From assembly GCA_036508555.1 (NCBI GenBank), contig DATCHD010000015.1:1-39328 (forward strand): 39,328 nucleotides of DNA, in the 5' to 3' direction. Source of the DNA: CAINVV01 sp036508555 (GTDB lineage: Bacteria > Bacteroidota > Bacteroidia > Bacteroidales > Prolixibacteraceae). The notes below the pieces were generated by a model that was not told the origin of the DNA, searched no databases, and saw only the letters and a list, made by a program, of their open reading frames with translations. Below are positions 1 to 8,997 of the stretch, piece by piece. Within the stretch, counting starts at the first letter, position 1; each line of letters opens with the position of its first letter. The position numbers were made by a program, and so were the translations under genes.

Positions 1-41
1 ATTAACAAAACTATTGATGAATAATTTCAAATACTAATATT

Positions 42-266
42 ATGATGAACAAAACGCGTAAAGAATTTATTCCCGTTATGCTTACACCTTTTAAAGACAA
101 TGGCGAAATTGACTTTAATAGCTTAACGGAATTTTATATAAAATCGGGGGCTTCGGGTTTATTTTCCAATTGTCTCTCCAGCGAAATGTTTGAACTCACT
201 GAACAAGAAAGGCTGCAGGTAGTAAAGCATGTTGTAAATGAGCTGGAACTTAGTCTTACGAGTTGA
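42..266 (+). pseudogene. Truncated dihydrodipicolinate synthase (DapA) family gene, N-terminal fragment
   Basis: The 74-residue product matches the N-terminus of DapA/N-acetylneuraminate lyase family TIM-barrel aldolases: a PVMLTPFKDNGEIDF opening, then GLFSNCLSSEMFELT, the substrate-loop region, then a helix resembling ERLQVVKHVV. Family members are normally about 290-310 residues, with a catalytic Tyr near 135 and a Schiff-base Lys near 165; both are absent. The frame ends at a stop right after residue 74, and no continuing homology was seen in other frames downstream. I infer a decayed gene rather than a functional small protein. It lies in a stretch of other gene fragments. Confidence 0.6.
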
Positions 267-365
267 TTTATGCAATGTCAAATCTATCCTTTTCTTTATT
301 ACATTAAGTACAAAGCCACAATAGATTTTTGAAAATATTCAAAAAAATTGAGTACAATTCATTTT

Positions 366-563
366 TCACTTTTTTAGTACAGCACTCAAAGCATCCTCAT
401 TAGTGACAAGATCAGGTTCCACTCCGGTTCCGAACCAGCTCTTTCCCTCTTTGTCGTAAAACTGAGCAGTAGGGATGGTGATGCGGTATTGGCTGTCAAC
501 ATTGATAGTCTCGAAGAGCATCGGTTGTCCGCATAATGAATACTCAAAAAAGTGTGACGACAA
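366..563 (-). pseudogene. C-terminal remnant of an S41-type (tail-specific) peptidase
   Basis: The 65-residue frame carries RITIPTAQFYDKEGKSW, then GTGVEPDLV and a short charged tail. This resembles the end of the S41/CTP protease domain, where a strand with PT-x-Q/YD is followed by G-x-G-V-x-PD. The PDZ domain and the catalytic Ser/Lys region are missing. The only start in frame is a TTG at 561-563, with no recognisable family sequence before it. I read this as a leftover 3' end of a protease gene. The assignment rests on a short motif and is tentative. Confidence 0.45.
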
Positions 564-751
564 CCTTAGAAAATATCAAGGCCGAAACAATACAGATCAG
601 GCAATGTAGTGAGCCATCAGGGCAAGTAAAAGAAATTTGCTCCAAGCTCAAGTACAACACAATTCCTCTGGCAAGAAAAAAATCCGTGTGGCACACTGAC
701 AAAATTTTGAAAAATGTAAAATCAGATAATCAGTTGGTTATGGATGGATAA
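536..751 (+). CDS. Unrecognised small hypothetical ORF
   Basis: A 71-residue basic protein beginning MNTQKSVTTTLENIKAE, with a central KEICSKLKYNTIPLARKKSVWH segment split by Cys and Lys residues. I do not recognise a family. It has no signal peptide or membrane segment. Its first 28 bases overlap the antisense peptidase remnant, and it lies among gene fragments, so it may be debris or a chance frame. Its codon use is not obviously unlike its neighbours. Confidence 0.25.
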   Translation: MNTQKSVTTTLENIKAETIQIRQCSEPSGQVKEICSKLKYNTIPLARKKSVWHTDKILKNVKSDNQLVMDG

Positions 752-851
752 CTGCAATGTGGGTTAAATGAACAAGTCGGTCACTAATGATTTCAAATGA
801 CTTTTAATAAAACTTTGATCCCCATTTCTTAAATTTACGACCTGATTAGCA

Positions 852-859
852 TATATTTG
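852..859 (+). promoter_or_regulatory. Candidate Bacteroidota -7 box for the efflux adaptor gene
   Basis: TATATTTG matches the Bacteroidota TAnnTTTG consensus exactly. No TTG sits at the expected -33 distance. If used, transcription would begin near 866, inside the longest version of the downstream frame, which favours the ATG at 905 as the start. Confidence 0.3.
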
Positions 860-904
860 CTAATTGTGGTTTCGAGGTTCAAGATCCAATCAATACTATT
901 AACT

Positions 905-2122
905 ATGTACTTCAAAGAAAATTCAATTCCCAGTCTATTTGGACTGCTTTTTTCGATCCTGATACTGCCCTCTTGCTCCACTTCACCTGTGGAGATCATT
1001 AAAAATCAATGTGTTATTCTTTCTGTAGAAAAAGGGAAGGTCATTGATCCAATAAAAACTTTTGGAGTTGTAGAGCCAGAGAGTGAAGTTTTAATCCGCT
1101 GCAGTTACCCCAGTTCAATAAAAAAGATCATCAAGGAGCCTGGCAGTGATGTTCTGGCAGGAGATCTGATCCTGGTATTGGATGATCAGCAGATAAAAAC
1201 TGAAATAGAAAACATTCAAGACCAGCTTTCACTCAAGAAAAACAGTCTAGAGAAAAATAATCTGGCTGAGTCTTCAACCAAAATAGACCTAAAATATACG
1301 GAGGATGTTAAGAAACTAAATATTACTTCCTTAAAATCTCAGCTTTCGGACGAGCAGCAATTAGCTGAAGTTGGTGGCATTTCTCCCGCTAAAATTGTGA
1401 AAACCAAACAGGAGATTGCACTGGCAGAAAAGGAACTTCTGACGATGAAAGAGAAAAACAGTATTAGGCTTAAGCAGCTTAAGGCGGAGGAAGAAGGGTT
1501 CCTTCTGGGTATCCGGATCCAGGAAAAAGAGTTGAACGAAAGGATGGCTGCTTTAGATCAGATGAACGTAAAATCACCTTCTGCCGGGATTGTCTTATCG
1601 ATTGGAAATAAACCTGGTGAAAAAGTGAGTAAAGACCAGATTTTGGTAAGAATATCAGATTTATCTTCCTTTAAAATATCAGGCTCTATCGAAGAAAAAA
1701 TGGCTGATTACGTCAAAACAGGCACTCAAATATATGCTGTTTTCGAAGACATGAAATTATATGGCCACATTGGAATTGTCTCACCAATAGTAGAAAACGG
1801 CAAAATACAATTTAATATTCACCTTGAGGAGAGTTCTCATCCAAAACTGATTCCTCATCAGAATATCGAACTTTGGATTGCCCGAAATTATAAGGACAAT
1901 GCATTACGAATCAAGAATATTCCCCAGTTTGAGAAGGGAAAGCCGGAATTTTTATATGTACTTAAAGACGGGAAAGCATTTAAACACAGGGTAACCGTGG
2001 GTTTGGTCAGTCCTGAGATAATTGAAATAAGCGATGGCGTCAATTTAGGTGACCAGATAATTGTGCCTTTAACAGGATATAACCAACTGAAAAATATTAA
2101 TGAAGTTATTGTAAAAGAATGA
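905..2122 (+). CDS. Efflux periplasmic adaptor (membrane fusion) lipoprotein, HlyD/RND-MFP family
   Basis: This is a 406-residue protein if started at the ATG at 905. That start places a lipoprotein signal at the N-terminus, with lipobox LPSC and Cys24; the in-frame ATG at 857 would add 16 residues in front of it. Two half-lipoyl (barrel-sandwich) motifs, GSDVLAGDLILVL and NVKSPSAGIVLSIGNKPGE, flank a long charged coiled-coil hairpin (roughly residues 85-215). A beta-barrel and membrane-proximal domain follow. Such adaptors bridge an inner-membrane pump and a TolC channel across the periplasm. The TolC-like gene starts 3 bases after the stop, so the two are cotranscribed. No inner-membrane pump gene is adjacent; upstream lies only gene debris. 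The substrate is unknown. Confidence 0.85.
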   Translation: MYFKENSIPSLFGLLFSILILPSCSTSPVEIIKNQCVILSVEKGKVIDPIKTFGVVEPESEVLIRCSYPSSIKKIIKEPGSDVLAGDLILVLDDQQIKTEIENIQDQLSLKKNSLEKNNLAESSTKIDLKYTEDVKKLNITSLKSQLSDEQQLAEVGGISPAKIVKTKQEIALAEKELLTMKEKNSIRLKQLKAEEEGFLLGIRIQEKELNERMAALDQMNVKSPSAGIVLSIGNKPGEKVSKDQILVRISDLSSFKISGSIEEKMADYVKTGTQIYAVFEDMKLYGHIGIVSPIVENGKIQFNIHLEESSHPKLIPHQNIELWIARNYKDNALRIKNIPQFEKGKPEFLYVLKDGKAFKHRVTVGLVSPEIIEISDGVNLGDQIIVPLTGYNQLKNINEVIVKE

Positions 2123-2125
2123 TTT

Positions 2126-3670
2126 ATGTTTAAGATAAATTCAATATTTTTTCTTTTTGCTTCGCTTTGCGCTTCATTGAGTTTTCCTCTGAGCGCTCAG
2201 GAACCAGCCGTTAATAAGGATTCTGTCAAAATAAGCCTTAACCTGAAGAATATCGTTGATTTAGCTATTTCTCAGTCTTCTTCTCTTAAATCTGCTCAAA
2301 ATCAGCATGTTAGTTACTATTGGAGATATAGAAATTTCTCAAAGCAATTTCTTCCTAACCTGATTTTAAATGGAACTTTGCCAAACTATACACAATCCAC
2401 TGTTCCCGTAACCCAACCAGATGGAAGTATCGAATTCAAGCAGGTCTCCAATTTGACAATGAATTCTAATCTGTATCTGAACCAATATATTCCACTGACA
2501 GGAACGCAGATCTATGCCTCAACCTCATTCAGTAGAGTCCAGGATTACAATAAGAATAGCACACTATTTTCTGGAAGTCCATTCTCCATTGGATTTTATC
2601 AGCCCATTTTCGCCTATAACTGGATGAAATGGACCAAGAAAGCAGAGCCAATGATCTACGATGAATCTCAGAAAAATTTCATCCAGACAATAGAAGCCAT
2701 TGCCTACACTGCCACTTCTTATTTCTTTAATTATCTTAGAATTCAGACCAACTACAATCTGGCCAAGAGCTCATTCGATAACAGTTCTGATAACCTGAAA
2801 ATTGCGCAGGTTAAGAAAAAGCTTGGACAAATATCCGAAAATGATTTTTCACGAATTGAATTATCTGTTTTGAATGCACAGAAATCGATGAACTCTGCCA
2901 AGATGGAGTTGAAAAATGCCGATTTTACCCTGAAATCATATATTGGTCTTGATCAAAAGGTAAACATTGAACTTCAAATGCCCCTGTTGATAACGCTTTT
3001 CGACATAGATCCTAAGAAGGCATTGAAGGAAGCGAGAGAAAACCGTTCGGAGCAGGTATATTATCAAAGAAGATTGATTTCTGCGGAGAGTCAACTTACG
3101 CAGGCAAAAAGAAGCAGCGGACTAACTGCCGCATTATCTGGGAATTATGGATTATCGAATAGTGCAGAAACATTCCAGGGAATTTACAGTCAGCCGTTGA
3201 ATCAGCGAATGCTTCAATTGTCATTTAGCATCCCGATCTTAGACTGGGGTAAAGCAGCTTCTTCAGTTAAGATGGCTGAATCAAACAGAGATCTCGTCAG
3301 CTTTGATGTGAAACAATCATTCGAAGATTTTGACAGAGGTGTCATCGTTCAGGTAGAGCAGTTCAGCTTGCTGAAAGATCAGTTAAAAACCGCAGAAGAG
3401 GCTGATAAAGTAGCCGCTAACGGGTACATCATTGCTTTGAAAAAATTTAAAAACGGGGAAATAACTATTACAGATATGAATATTGCCTCCTCTGAAAGAG
3501 TTACCGGTAAACTGGATTATATTAACTCTTTAGCTACTTATTGGTTAGCATTTTATCGCTTGAGGATGCTTACCCTTTTTGATTTCGAACTCGACCAGAA
3601 AATCTTTTATGATAATCCAATGTTAGCTGGTGAAATCAAAATCAAAGAAACTCTCATTCACAAGAAATGA
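2126..3670 (+). CDS. TolC-family outer membrane efflux protein
   Basis: A 514-residue protein with a signal peptide (MFKINSIFFLFASLCASLSF, cleaved near SAQ). It has two repeats of the outer-membrane efflux protein fold: long heptad-rich helices around residues 180-290 and 380-470 and a beta-barrel-like segment rich in aromatic residues. The helix starting VDLAISQSSSLKSAQN is typical of the family start (LxLAxxxNxxLxxA). It would form the outer-membrane channel and alpha-helical tunnel partnered with the adaptor encoded just upstream. Its stop overlaps the start of the lipoate ligase gene as ATGA, so all three genes probably share one transcript, although lipoate attachment is functionally unrelated. 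Confidence 0.88.
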   Translation: MFKINSIFFLFASLCASLSFPLSAQEPAVNKDSVKISLNLKNIVDLAISQSSSLKSAQNQHVSYYWRYRNFSKQFLPNLILNGTLPNYTQSTVPVTQPDGSIEFKQVSNLTMNSNLYLNQYIPLTGTQIYASTSFSRVQDYNKNSTLFSGSPFSIGFYQPIFAYNWMKWTKKAEPMIYDESQKNFIQTIEAIAYTATSYFFNYLRIQTNYNLAKSSFDNSSDNLKIAQVKKKLGQISENDFSRIELSVLNAQKSMNSAKMELKNADFTLKSYIGLDQKVNIELQMPLLITLFDIDPKKALKEARENRSEQVYYQRRLISAESQLTQAKRSSGLTAALSGNYGLSNSAETFQGIYSQPLNQRMLQLSFSIPILDWGKAASSVKMAESNRDLVSFDVKQSFEDFDRGVIVQVEQFSLLKDQLKTAEEADKVAANGYIIALKKFKNGEITITDMNIASSERVTGKLDYINSLATYWLAFYRLRMLTLFDFELDQKIFYDNPMLAGEIKIKETLIHKK

Positions 3671-4629
3671 ACCTTTTGATCTCTCCGAGTTCAAACCCTT
3701 ATGAGAATCTTGCTGTTGAGGAATTTCTTCTTAAAAACAGTACAGAGGATTTCATATTTCTTTACGTAAACAGACCTTGTGTTGTGGTCGGAAAACATCA
3801 AATCACACCCAAAGAAATAAATTCAAATTACACATTTGAAAATAACATCGTCATTGTCAGAAGATTATCTGGTGGAGGAACAGTTTTTCAGGATGAAGGA
3901 AACTTGAATTTCAGTGTTATACAATCGATTACTCCAGGTTCGGACTTTTCTTACAAAATCTTGTCAAGACCCATTATTGAATTCTTGCGGCAAGTTGGTG
4001 CAAACGTACATTTATCAGATAGAAATGATATCATGTTGTTCGATAAAAAAATTTCGGGCAGTGCGATGCATATTTATAAAAACAGGGCATTAGCTCACAG
4101 TACCTTATTGATAGACTGCAATTTAAGTACTCTTTCATTGTCCCTGCAATCCAATCCTGAACGATATAAAGATAAATCCATAGCTTCTATCCGATCAAAA
4201 GTAATGAACCTTTCTGAGGCCTACAACGATTTTTCTGTCTCTTACCTTCTTGATCTATTCACGAAATTTGTCGGATCGGAATACCAATTCACTACAATAC
4301 CCTCAATACCTGAATCTTACAATTTTTCAATTTCAAAATTAGCTTCAGAAAAATATGGCACTAATGAATGGATATATGGCTATTCTCCGAAATATACCTA
4401 CAAAAACACTTGCGAATTCAATGGTAATAAGATCGATTACTCGTTGAACATTGAAAAAGGCATCATCATCAGTACTCATATTGAATCAATCATTGAACAA
4501 AAAAATACTATCGATTTAGAATTTAATCAGTTAATAGGGAAACCGCATAATATCACAGCCTTCTTTGTGAAAAATGAGATCACTTTAAGCAATGATTTTC
4601 ATCACTTCCTGATTAACTCGCTCTTTTAA
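3667..4629 (+). CDS. lplA: Lipoate-protein ligase A
   Basis: A 320-residue protein of the biotin/lipoate ligase fold. It shows the lipoate-binding motif RRLSGGGTVFQDEGNLNFS (residues 65-83) and the catalytic lysine in KKISGSA (Lys128). A C-terminal accessory domain follows (about 235-320), as in full-length LplA enzymes. It activates free lipoate with ATP and attaches it to lysines of the E2 subunits of 2-oxoacid dehydrogenases and of glycine cleavage H protein in the cytoplasm. The start overlaps the TolC gene stop by 4 bases (ATGA), suggesting translational coupling. The stop codon shares the palindrome TTAA (4626-4629) with the convergent uvrC stop. Confidence 0.92.
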   Translation: MNLLISPSSNPYENLAVEEFLLKNSTEDFIFLYVNRPCVVVGKHQITPKEINSNYTFENNIVIVRRLSGGGTVFQDEGNLNFSVIQSITPGSDFSYKILSRPIIEFLRQVGANVHLSDRNDIMLFDKKISGSAMHIYKNRALAHSTLLIDCNLSTLSLSLQSNPERYKDKSIASIRSKVMNLSEAYNDFSVSYLLDLFTKFVGSEYQFTTIPSIPESYNFSISKLASEKYGTNEWIYGYSPKYTYKNTCEFNGNKIDYSLNIEKGIIISTHIESIIEQKNTIDLEFNQLIGKPHNITAFFVKNEITLSNDFHHFLINSLF

Positions 4630-6443
4630 GAAAGGGCCTCTTGAAAATAGGCAGATATTTTCTTGCCTCTTTCTTTACCCACAACACTTTCCAACTCGCT
4701 TCTAGTAGAATTCCTTACGTTATCTGCTGATTTAAAGTGTGCTAATAATTTTTCAACAGTATTATTTCCGATTCCAGGAATTTGTAGTAAGGAAGAAGAA
4801 GTGAAATTTTGGGATCTTTTGGTTCTATGAAAAGTTATTCCGAACCGGTGAGCTTCATCCCTCAAATGTTGCAGAACTTTTAATGTCTCTGATTTTTTAT
4901 CCAGGTAAAGAGGAACATTGTCATTTGGAAAATATAGCTCCTCGAGTCTTTTGGCTATTCCAATAATAGCCACTTTATCCTGCAATCCTAATTTTAGTAT
5001 TACTGAATATGCAGCAGAAAGTTGCCCTTTACCGCCATCAACAACTATCAGTTCAGGAAGTTGATTACCCTCATTTATTTGTCTGCTATATCTTCTCTCT
5101 ACTACTTCCTCCATTGAGGCAAAATCATTCGGCCCTTCCACTGTTTTAATATTAAAATGCCGGTATTGCGATTTTAATGGCTGTCCGTCCTTGAACACCA
5201 CGCAAGAAGATACAGGAAAATCTCCTGATAGGTTAGAGTTATCAAAACATTCAATAAAATGAGGAAGTTTTTTCAATCTCAGATCGCTTTGAATCTTTTC
5301 CAATAACCTTTGTTTTTTTGTAATAGGCGATTTAACTGATTCATTTTTAGCTCTTTCCAGCATATATAGCCGACCATTTCGTTCGCACAACTCTAAAATC
5401 TTCTTCTTTTCGCCAATATGTGGTATGGAAATCTTTATGTTTGAGAATTTATAACCGATTGGAAAAGGCAGTAGTATTTCTGTAGATTTAGAATTAAATA
5501 GTTTCCTAATTTCAATGATGCAAAAGGAAAGTATATCTTCCTTTAATTCATCAAATTTTTTCTTTACTTCCAGCAAATAGCTATTGACAACAGAACCATC
5601 AACGATCCTAAAGTAATTTACATAAGCATTTTTTTCGTCTTCATGAAATGAAAACACATCTAAATTCGTAAGTATAGCGCTGCAAACCAATGACTTACTC
5701 TTATAATTTTCTAATATCTGAATCTTTGACTTCAATTGATTGGCCTTCTCAAAATCATAACGATTTGCAGCTTCCTGCATCTCTGATTTAAGAAAGTTAA
5801 AAACTGGTGTTAAGGTACCATTCAGAATTGCTTTAGCATTGGAAATATCACTATCATAATTAACCTTAGAATAGATATTTTCACAAGGTGCATTACAGTT
5901 GCCAATCTGGAATTCAAGACATCTCTTAAATCTTTGAGATAAAATGTTGCTATCAGAAAGTACCAATTTACAGTTTCGGATTGGAAATATTAGCTTAATA
6001 ACCTCCAAAATGGTTTTGGCCATAAATACAGATGTATATGGTCCAAAATAGACAGATCCGTCTTTAAATATTTTTCTTGTATAGTAAATTCGGGGGAATG
6101 ATTCATTTTTAACACAAATCCATGGAAATGTCTTATCATCTTTCAACAAAATATTGTATTTGGGCTGGTATTTTTTGATCAGACTGTTTTCAAGAATAAG
6201 GGCATCCTCTTCATAATCGACAATAATATGCCTAATCGTTTCTATTTGCTTTACAAGAATTTCAGTCTTTCTATTGCCGTGATTCTTGCTAAAATAGGAA
6301 GAAACTCTCTTTTTGAGATTTTTTGCTTTCCCAACATAGATAATTTTATCTTCTTCGTTAAAAAATTGATACACTCCAGGATTAGCTGGTAATTTTTTAA
6401 CTGCCTCCAATATCTGGTTTAGAACCACTGCTTTCATCCCCAA
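4626..6443 (-). CDS. uvrC: Excinuclease ABC subunit C (nucleotide excision repair)
   Basis: A 605-residue protein of normal UvrC length. The N-terminal GIY-YIG nuclease domain (GVYQF at 23-27, IIYVGKAKNLKKRV at 34-47) makes the 3' incision. Four cysteines (158, 175, 183, 187) match the pattern reported to bind an Fe-S cluster in UvrC. A UVR helix for UvrB binding lies near 215-235 (ANRYDFEKANQLK). The RNase H-like 5' nuclease half contains ECFDNSNLSGDFPVSS. A C-terminal helix-hairpin-helix (LLQIPGIGNNTVEKLLAHF) binds DNA. It is the last gene of the ybeY-mnmG-apt-uvrC order common in Bacteroidota and ends convergently against lplA. Confidence 0.96.
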   Translation of the reverse strand: MGMKAVVLNQILEAVKKLPANPGVYQFFNEEDKIIYVGKAKNLKKRVSSYFSKNHGNRKTEILVKQIETIRHIIVDYEEDALILENSLIKKYQPKYNILLKDDKTFPWICVKNESFPRIYYTRKIFKDGSVYFGPYTSVFMAKTILEVIKLIFPIRNCKLVLSDSNILSQRFKRCLEFQIGNCNAPCENIYSKVNYDSDISNAKAILNGTLTPVFNFLKSEMQEAANRYDFEKANQLKSKIQILENYKSKSLVCSAILTNLDVFSFHEDEKNAYVNYFRIVDGSVVNSYLLEVKKKFDELKEDILSFCIIEIRKLFNSKSTEILLPFPIGYKFSNIKISIPHIGEKKKILELCERNGRLYMLERAKNESVKSPITKKQRLLEKIQSDLRLKKLPHFIECFDNSNLSGDFPVSSCVVFKDGQPLKSQYRHFNIKTVEGPNDFASMEEVVERRYSRQINEGNQLPELIVVDGGKGQLSAAYSVILKLGLQDKVAIIGIAKRLEELYFPNDNVPLYLDKKSETLKVLQHLRDEAHRFGITFHRTKRSQNFTSSSLLQIPGIGNNTVEKLLAHFKSADNVRNSTRSELESVVGKERGKKISAYFQEALS

Positions 6444-6508
6444 AATCCAAATTGTTTATTGCGTGACGAACAATTTCCAGCTCACATTAAGACGATGGCA
6501 TGTAACTA

Positions 6509-7039
6509 TCAAAAATGAATTAAGGACCAAACTGGTACATCCTCTCTTATCCGTTCACGACCATTTAAGAAATCCAATTCTACAAAGAAATTAGCATAAA
6601 CGGTCTTCACCCCAAATTTTCTAACCAGGTCAATAGCTGCATTTACAGTTCCACCTGTGGCCAAAAGATCATCATGAATAAGAACTACATCATTTTCATC
6701 CAGTGCGTCTGTATGAATTTCCAAAGCATCTGACCCATATTCTAATTCATAAGATTGATTATAGGTTTCCGAAGGCAATTTACCCGGCTTCCGAATAGGA
6801 ATAAATCCAGCGTTCAATTCAACTGCCAAAGAACTTCCCAGGATGAATCCCCTGGATTCAATTCCTATGACTTTAGTAATTCTGTGCATTTCATAGTAAT
6901 TCTTAATCTCTCCAATAATAAATTTGAAGATTTTCTTATCCTTAAATGCTGTCGAAACATCCTTAAATTGAATCCCTTCTTTAGGGAAATTTGGAACATT
7001 TCTAATTGATTTTTTTACTTCTTCCAGTGTAATGCTCAT
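6509..7039 (-). CDS. apt: Adenine phosphoribosyltransferase
   Basis: A 176-residue type I phosphoribosyltransferase, the normal length for Apt. The PRPP-binding loop VVLIHDDLLATGGT spans residues 118-131. The family signature IGIESRGFILGSSLA at 58-72 and the PIRKPGKLP flexible loop at 81-89 are intact. It salvages adenine to AMP with PRPP. It starts 30 bases after the mnmG stop, and the intervening sequence is largely the parS-like palindrome. It continues to uvrC after 65 bases, so it is probably part of the same transcription unit. Confidence 0.95.
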   Translation of the reverse strand: MSITLEEVKKSIRNVPNFPKEGIQFKDVSTAFKDKKIFKFIIGEIKNYYEMHRITKVIGIESRGFILGSSLAVELNAGFIPIRKPGKLPSETYNQSYELEYGSDALEIHTDALDENDVVLIHDDLLATGGTVNAAIDLVRKFGVKTVYANFFVELDFLNGRERIREDVPVWSLIHF

Positions 7040-7053
7040 ATCTATTTATTTAT

Positions 7054-7069
7054 TGTTCCACGTGGAACA
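7054..7069. other. parS-like centromere site (ParB-binding palindrome)
   Basis: TGTTCCACGTGGAACA is a perfect 16-bp palindrome. It agrees with the chromosomal parS consensus TGTTNCACGTGAAACA apart from the symmetrical third base of the right arm, and matches the fully palindromic variant described in other phyla. It begins directly after the mnmG stop codon (7070-7072) and lies in the 30-base gap before apt. No parA or parB gene is visible in this window, so function is inferred from the site alone. Confidence 0.75.
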
Positions 7070-8950
7070 TCATCTTCTCAATAAAATTAATAACACATTT
7101 ATATCATTTGGCGAAATCCCGGGAATTCTATGTGCTTGACCAATTGTCTTGGGATTTATCCTACTTAGTTTTTCTCTCGCTTCAGTTGATAATGATTGTA
7201 TGTTTGAATAATCAAACCTATTTTCAATCATAATGTTCTCTAATTTGTTTAATTTACCAGCAATAGCCTTTCCCCTGGTAATATATCCAGCATATTTAAT
7301 TCTAATCTCGACGGCTTCAATGATTTCGTCAAAGATATCGTCCGGTATACTCCCCAACTTCCCAAATATAAACGGTAATCGCATCAAAACACCATGCAAA
7401 CAAACCTGTGGCCTGCTGATAATACTAATTAGTTTTACCTTTTGTTTGACGGGAGTCGAAGAATTTTCAATAAGGTAATTATTGATTTGTTCAGGTAATA
7501 AAGAAATTTTAGCTATTTGTTCTAAAACATCAGCTACCAACTGTGATTTTACCAAAAACCTTTTATAAAAATGATCTGGCAATAATCCTATTCTGTTCCC
7601 AATTTCAGATAACCTTTCATCAGCATTATCCTGCCTTAAAACTAAACGATGCTCAGCCCTACTTGTAAACATTCTGTAGGGTTCATCGACACCTTTGGTT
7701 ACGAGATCGTCGATTAAAACTCCAATATATGCTTGATCTCTCTCTAAAATTACCTCCTCCAAATTATTAGATTTCTGATGTGCATTAATGCCCGCCATTA
7801 AACCCTGAGCACCAGCCTCTTCATAACCAGTTGTTCCGTTGATTTGACCTGCCAGGTATAGATTCAACACCAATTTTGATTCGAGTGTGTGATTTAACTG
7901 TGTGGGGTCAAAATAATCATATTCTATGGCATATCCAGGTCTAATTATCTTAGCATCCTCCAATCCAGGAATCAACTTAATTGCCTCTAACTGATTTTCA
8001 AATGGTAAAGAAGTCGAAAACCCATTCAAATAATACTCAATAGAGTCAACTCCTTCTGGCTCCAAATATAACTGATGAGAATTCTTTCCTGCAAATATGA
8101 CCAATTTAGTTTCAATACTCGGACAATACCTTGGACCCAAACTTTTAATAGTTCCATCAAACATGGGTGAAAATTTAAAACCCTTTTCCAATTCTTTATG
8201 CACAAGATCATTGGTATAAGTAATATGGCAATTCATTATTGGAAGAGAAAATTCTCTCTTATAATAAAAACTAAATTGCTTACCTGTTTCCCCCACCTGC
8301 TCTTCCAACATGCTAAAATTAATTGTACGCTTATCGATTCTAGGGGGAGTTCCTGTCTTCATTCTACCAACCCTGAAACCCAAATTTTTTAATTGCTCAG
8401 AAATACCATAAGATGCAGGTTCAGAAATTCGTCCACCCTGCATTTTAATTTGACCAATATGCATCAAACCATTTAGGAATGTTCCATTAGTTAAAATGAC
8501 CGTATCTGAAAAAAAAATCACTCCCACATCTGTCTTTACACCTTCAACCCGATTATCATCAATGATCAATTCAACCACCGCTCCTTGCCAAAAACTTATA
8601 TTTACATTATCCTGAAGTTCATTTTTCCAATATTCCGAGAATTTGAATTTATCACATTGCGCTCTTGGACTCCACATTGCTGGTCCTTTGGAACGGTTAA
8701 GCATTCTGAACTGAAGGGTGCTCCTATCCGTAATTTTACCCATCATTCCACCTAATGCATCAATTTCCCTTACAATTTGTCCCTTCGCAATTCCACCCAC
8801 AGCAGGGTTGCAACTCATCTGCGCGATTCTGTTCAAATCCATCGTTACTACCAAAACACTCGAACCCAATCTTGCTGCTGCGTTGGCAGCTTCACATCCT
8901 GCATGTCCTGCACCTACCACAATTACATTATATTTAAATGTTGTATTCAT
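7070..8950 (-). CDS. mnmG: tRNA uridine-5-carboxymethylaminomethyl(34) synthesis enzyme MnmG (GidA)
   Basis: A 626-residue FAD protein of standard MnmG length. The N-terminal dinucleotide-binding motif VVGAGHAGCEAANAAARLG (residues 11-29) is followed by the family signature around CNPAVGGIAKGQIVREID. A second signature, GQINGTTGYEEAGAQGLMAG, lies near the FAD site. The C-terminal helical domain ends in GIPGISPNDINVLLILL. With MnmE it installs the cmnm5 group on wobble uridine of several tRNAs, using FAD and methylene-tetrahydrofolate. It is preceded by ybeY (47-base gap) and followed by the parS-like site and apt. Confidence 0.97.
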   Translation of the reverse strand: MNTTFKYNVIVVGAGHAGCEAANAAARLGSSVLVVTMDLNRIAQMSCNPAVGGIAKGQIVREIDALGGMMGKITDRSTLQFRMLNRSKGPAMWSPRAQCDKFKFSEYWKNELQDNVNISFWQGAVVELIIDDNRVEGVKTDVGVIFFSDTVILTNGTFLNGLMHIGQIKMQGGRISEPASYGISEQLKNLGFRVGRMKTGTPPRIDKRTINFSMLEEQVGETGKQFSFYYKREFSLPIMNCHITYTNDLVHKELEKGFKFSPMFDGTIKSLGPRYCPSIETKLVIFAGKNSHQLYLEPEGVDSIEYYLNGFSTSLPFENQLEAIKLIPGLEDAKIIRPGYAIEYDYFDPTQLNHTLESKLVLNLYLAGQINGTTGYEEAGAQGLMAGINAHQKSNNLEEVILERDQAYIGVLIDDLVTKGVDEPYRMFTSRAEHRLVLRQDNADERLSEIGNRIGLLPDHFYKRFLVKSQLVADVLEQIAKISLLPEQINNYLIENSSTPVKQKVKLISIISRPQVCLHGVLMRLPFIFGKLGSIPDDIFDEIIEAVEIRIKYAGYITRGKAIAGKLNKLENIMIENRFDYSNIQSLSTEAREKLSRINPKTIGQAHRIPGISPNDINVLLILLRR

Positions 8951-8997
8951 GAAATATCAATCTTAGATAACAAGTGGTAATTACTGCCCAAAAAGTT

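Noticed and set aside
857..904. Start codon at 857 for the efflux adaptor
   Set aside because: It would place 16 residues before the lipoprotein signal and overlaps a candidate -7 promoter box; the ATG at 905 is more consistent.
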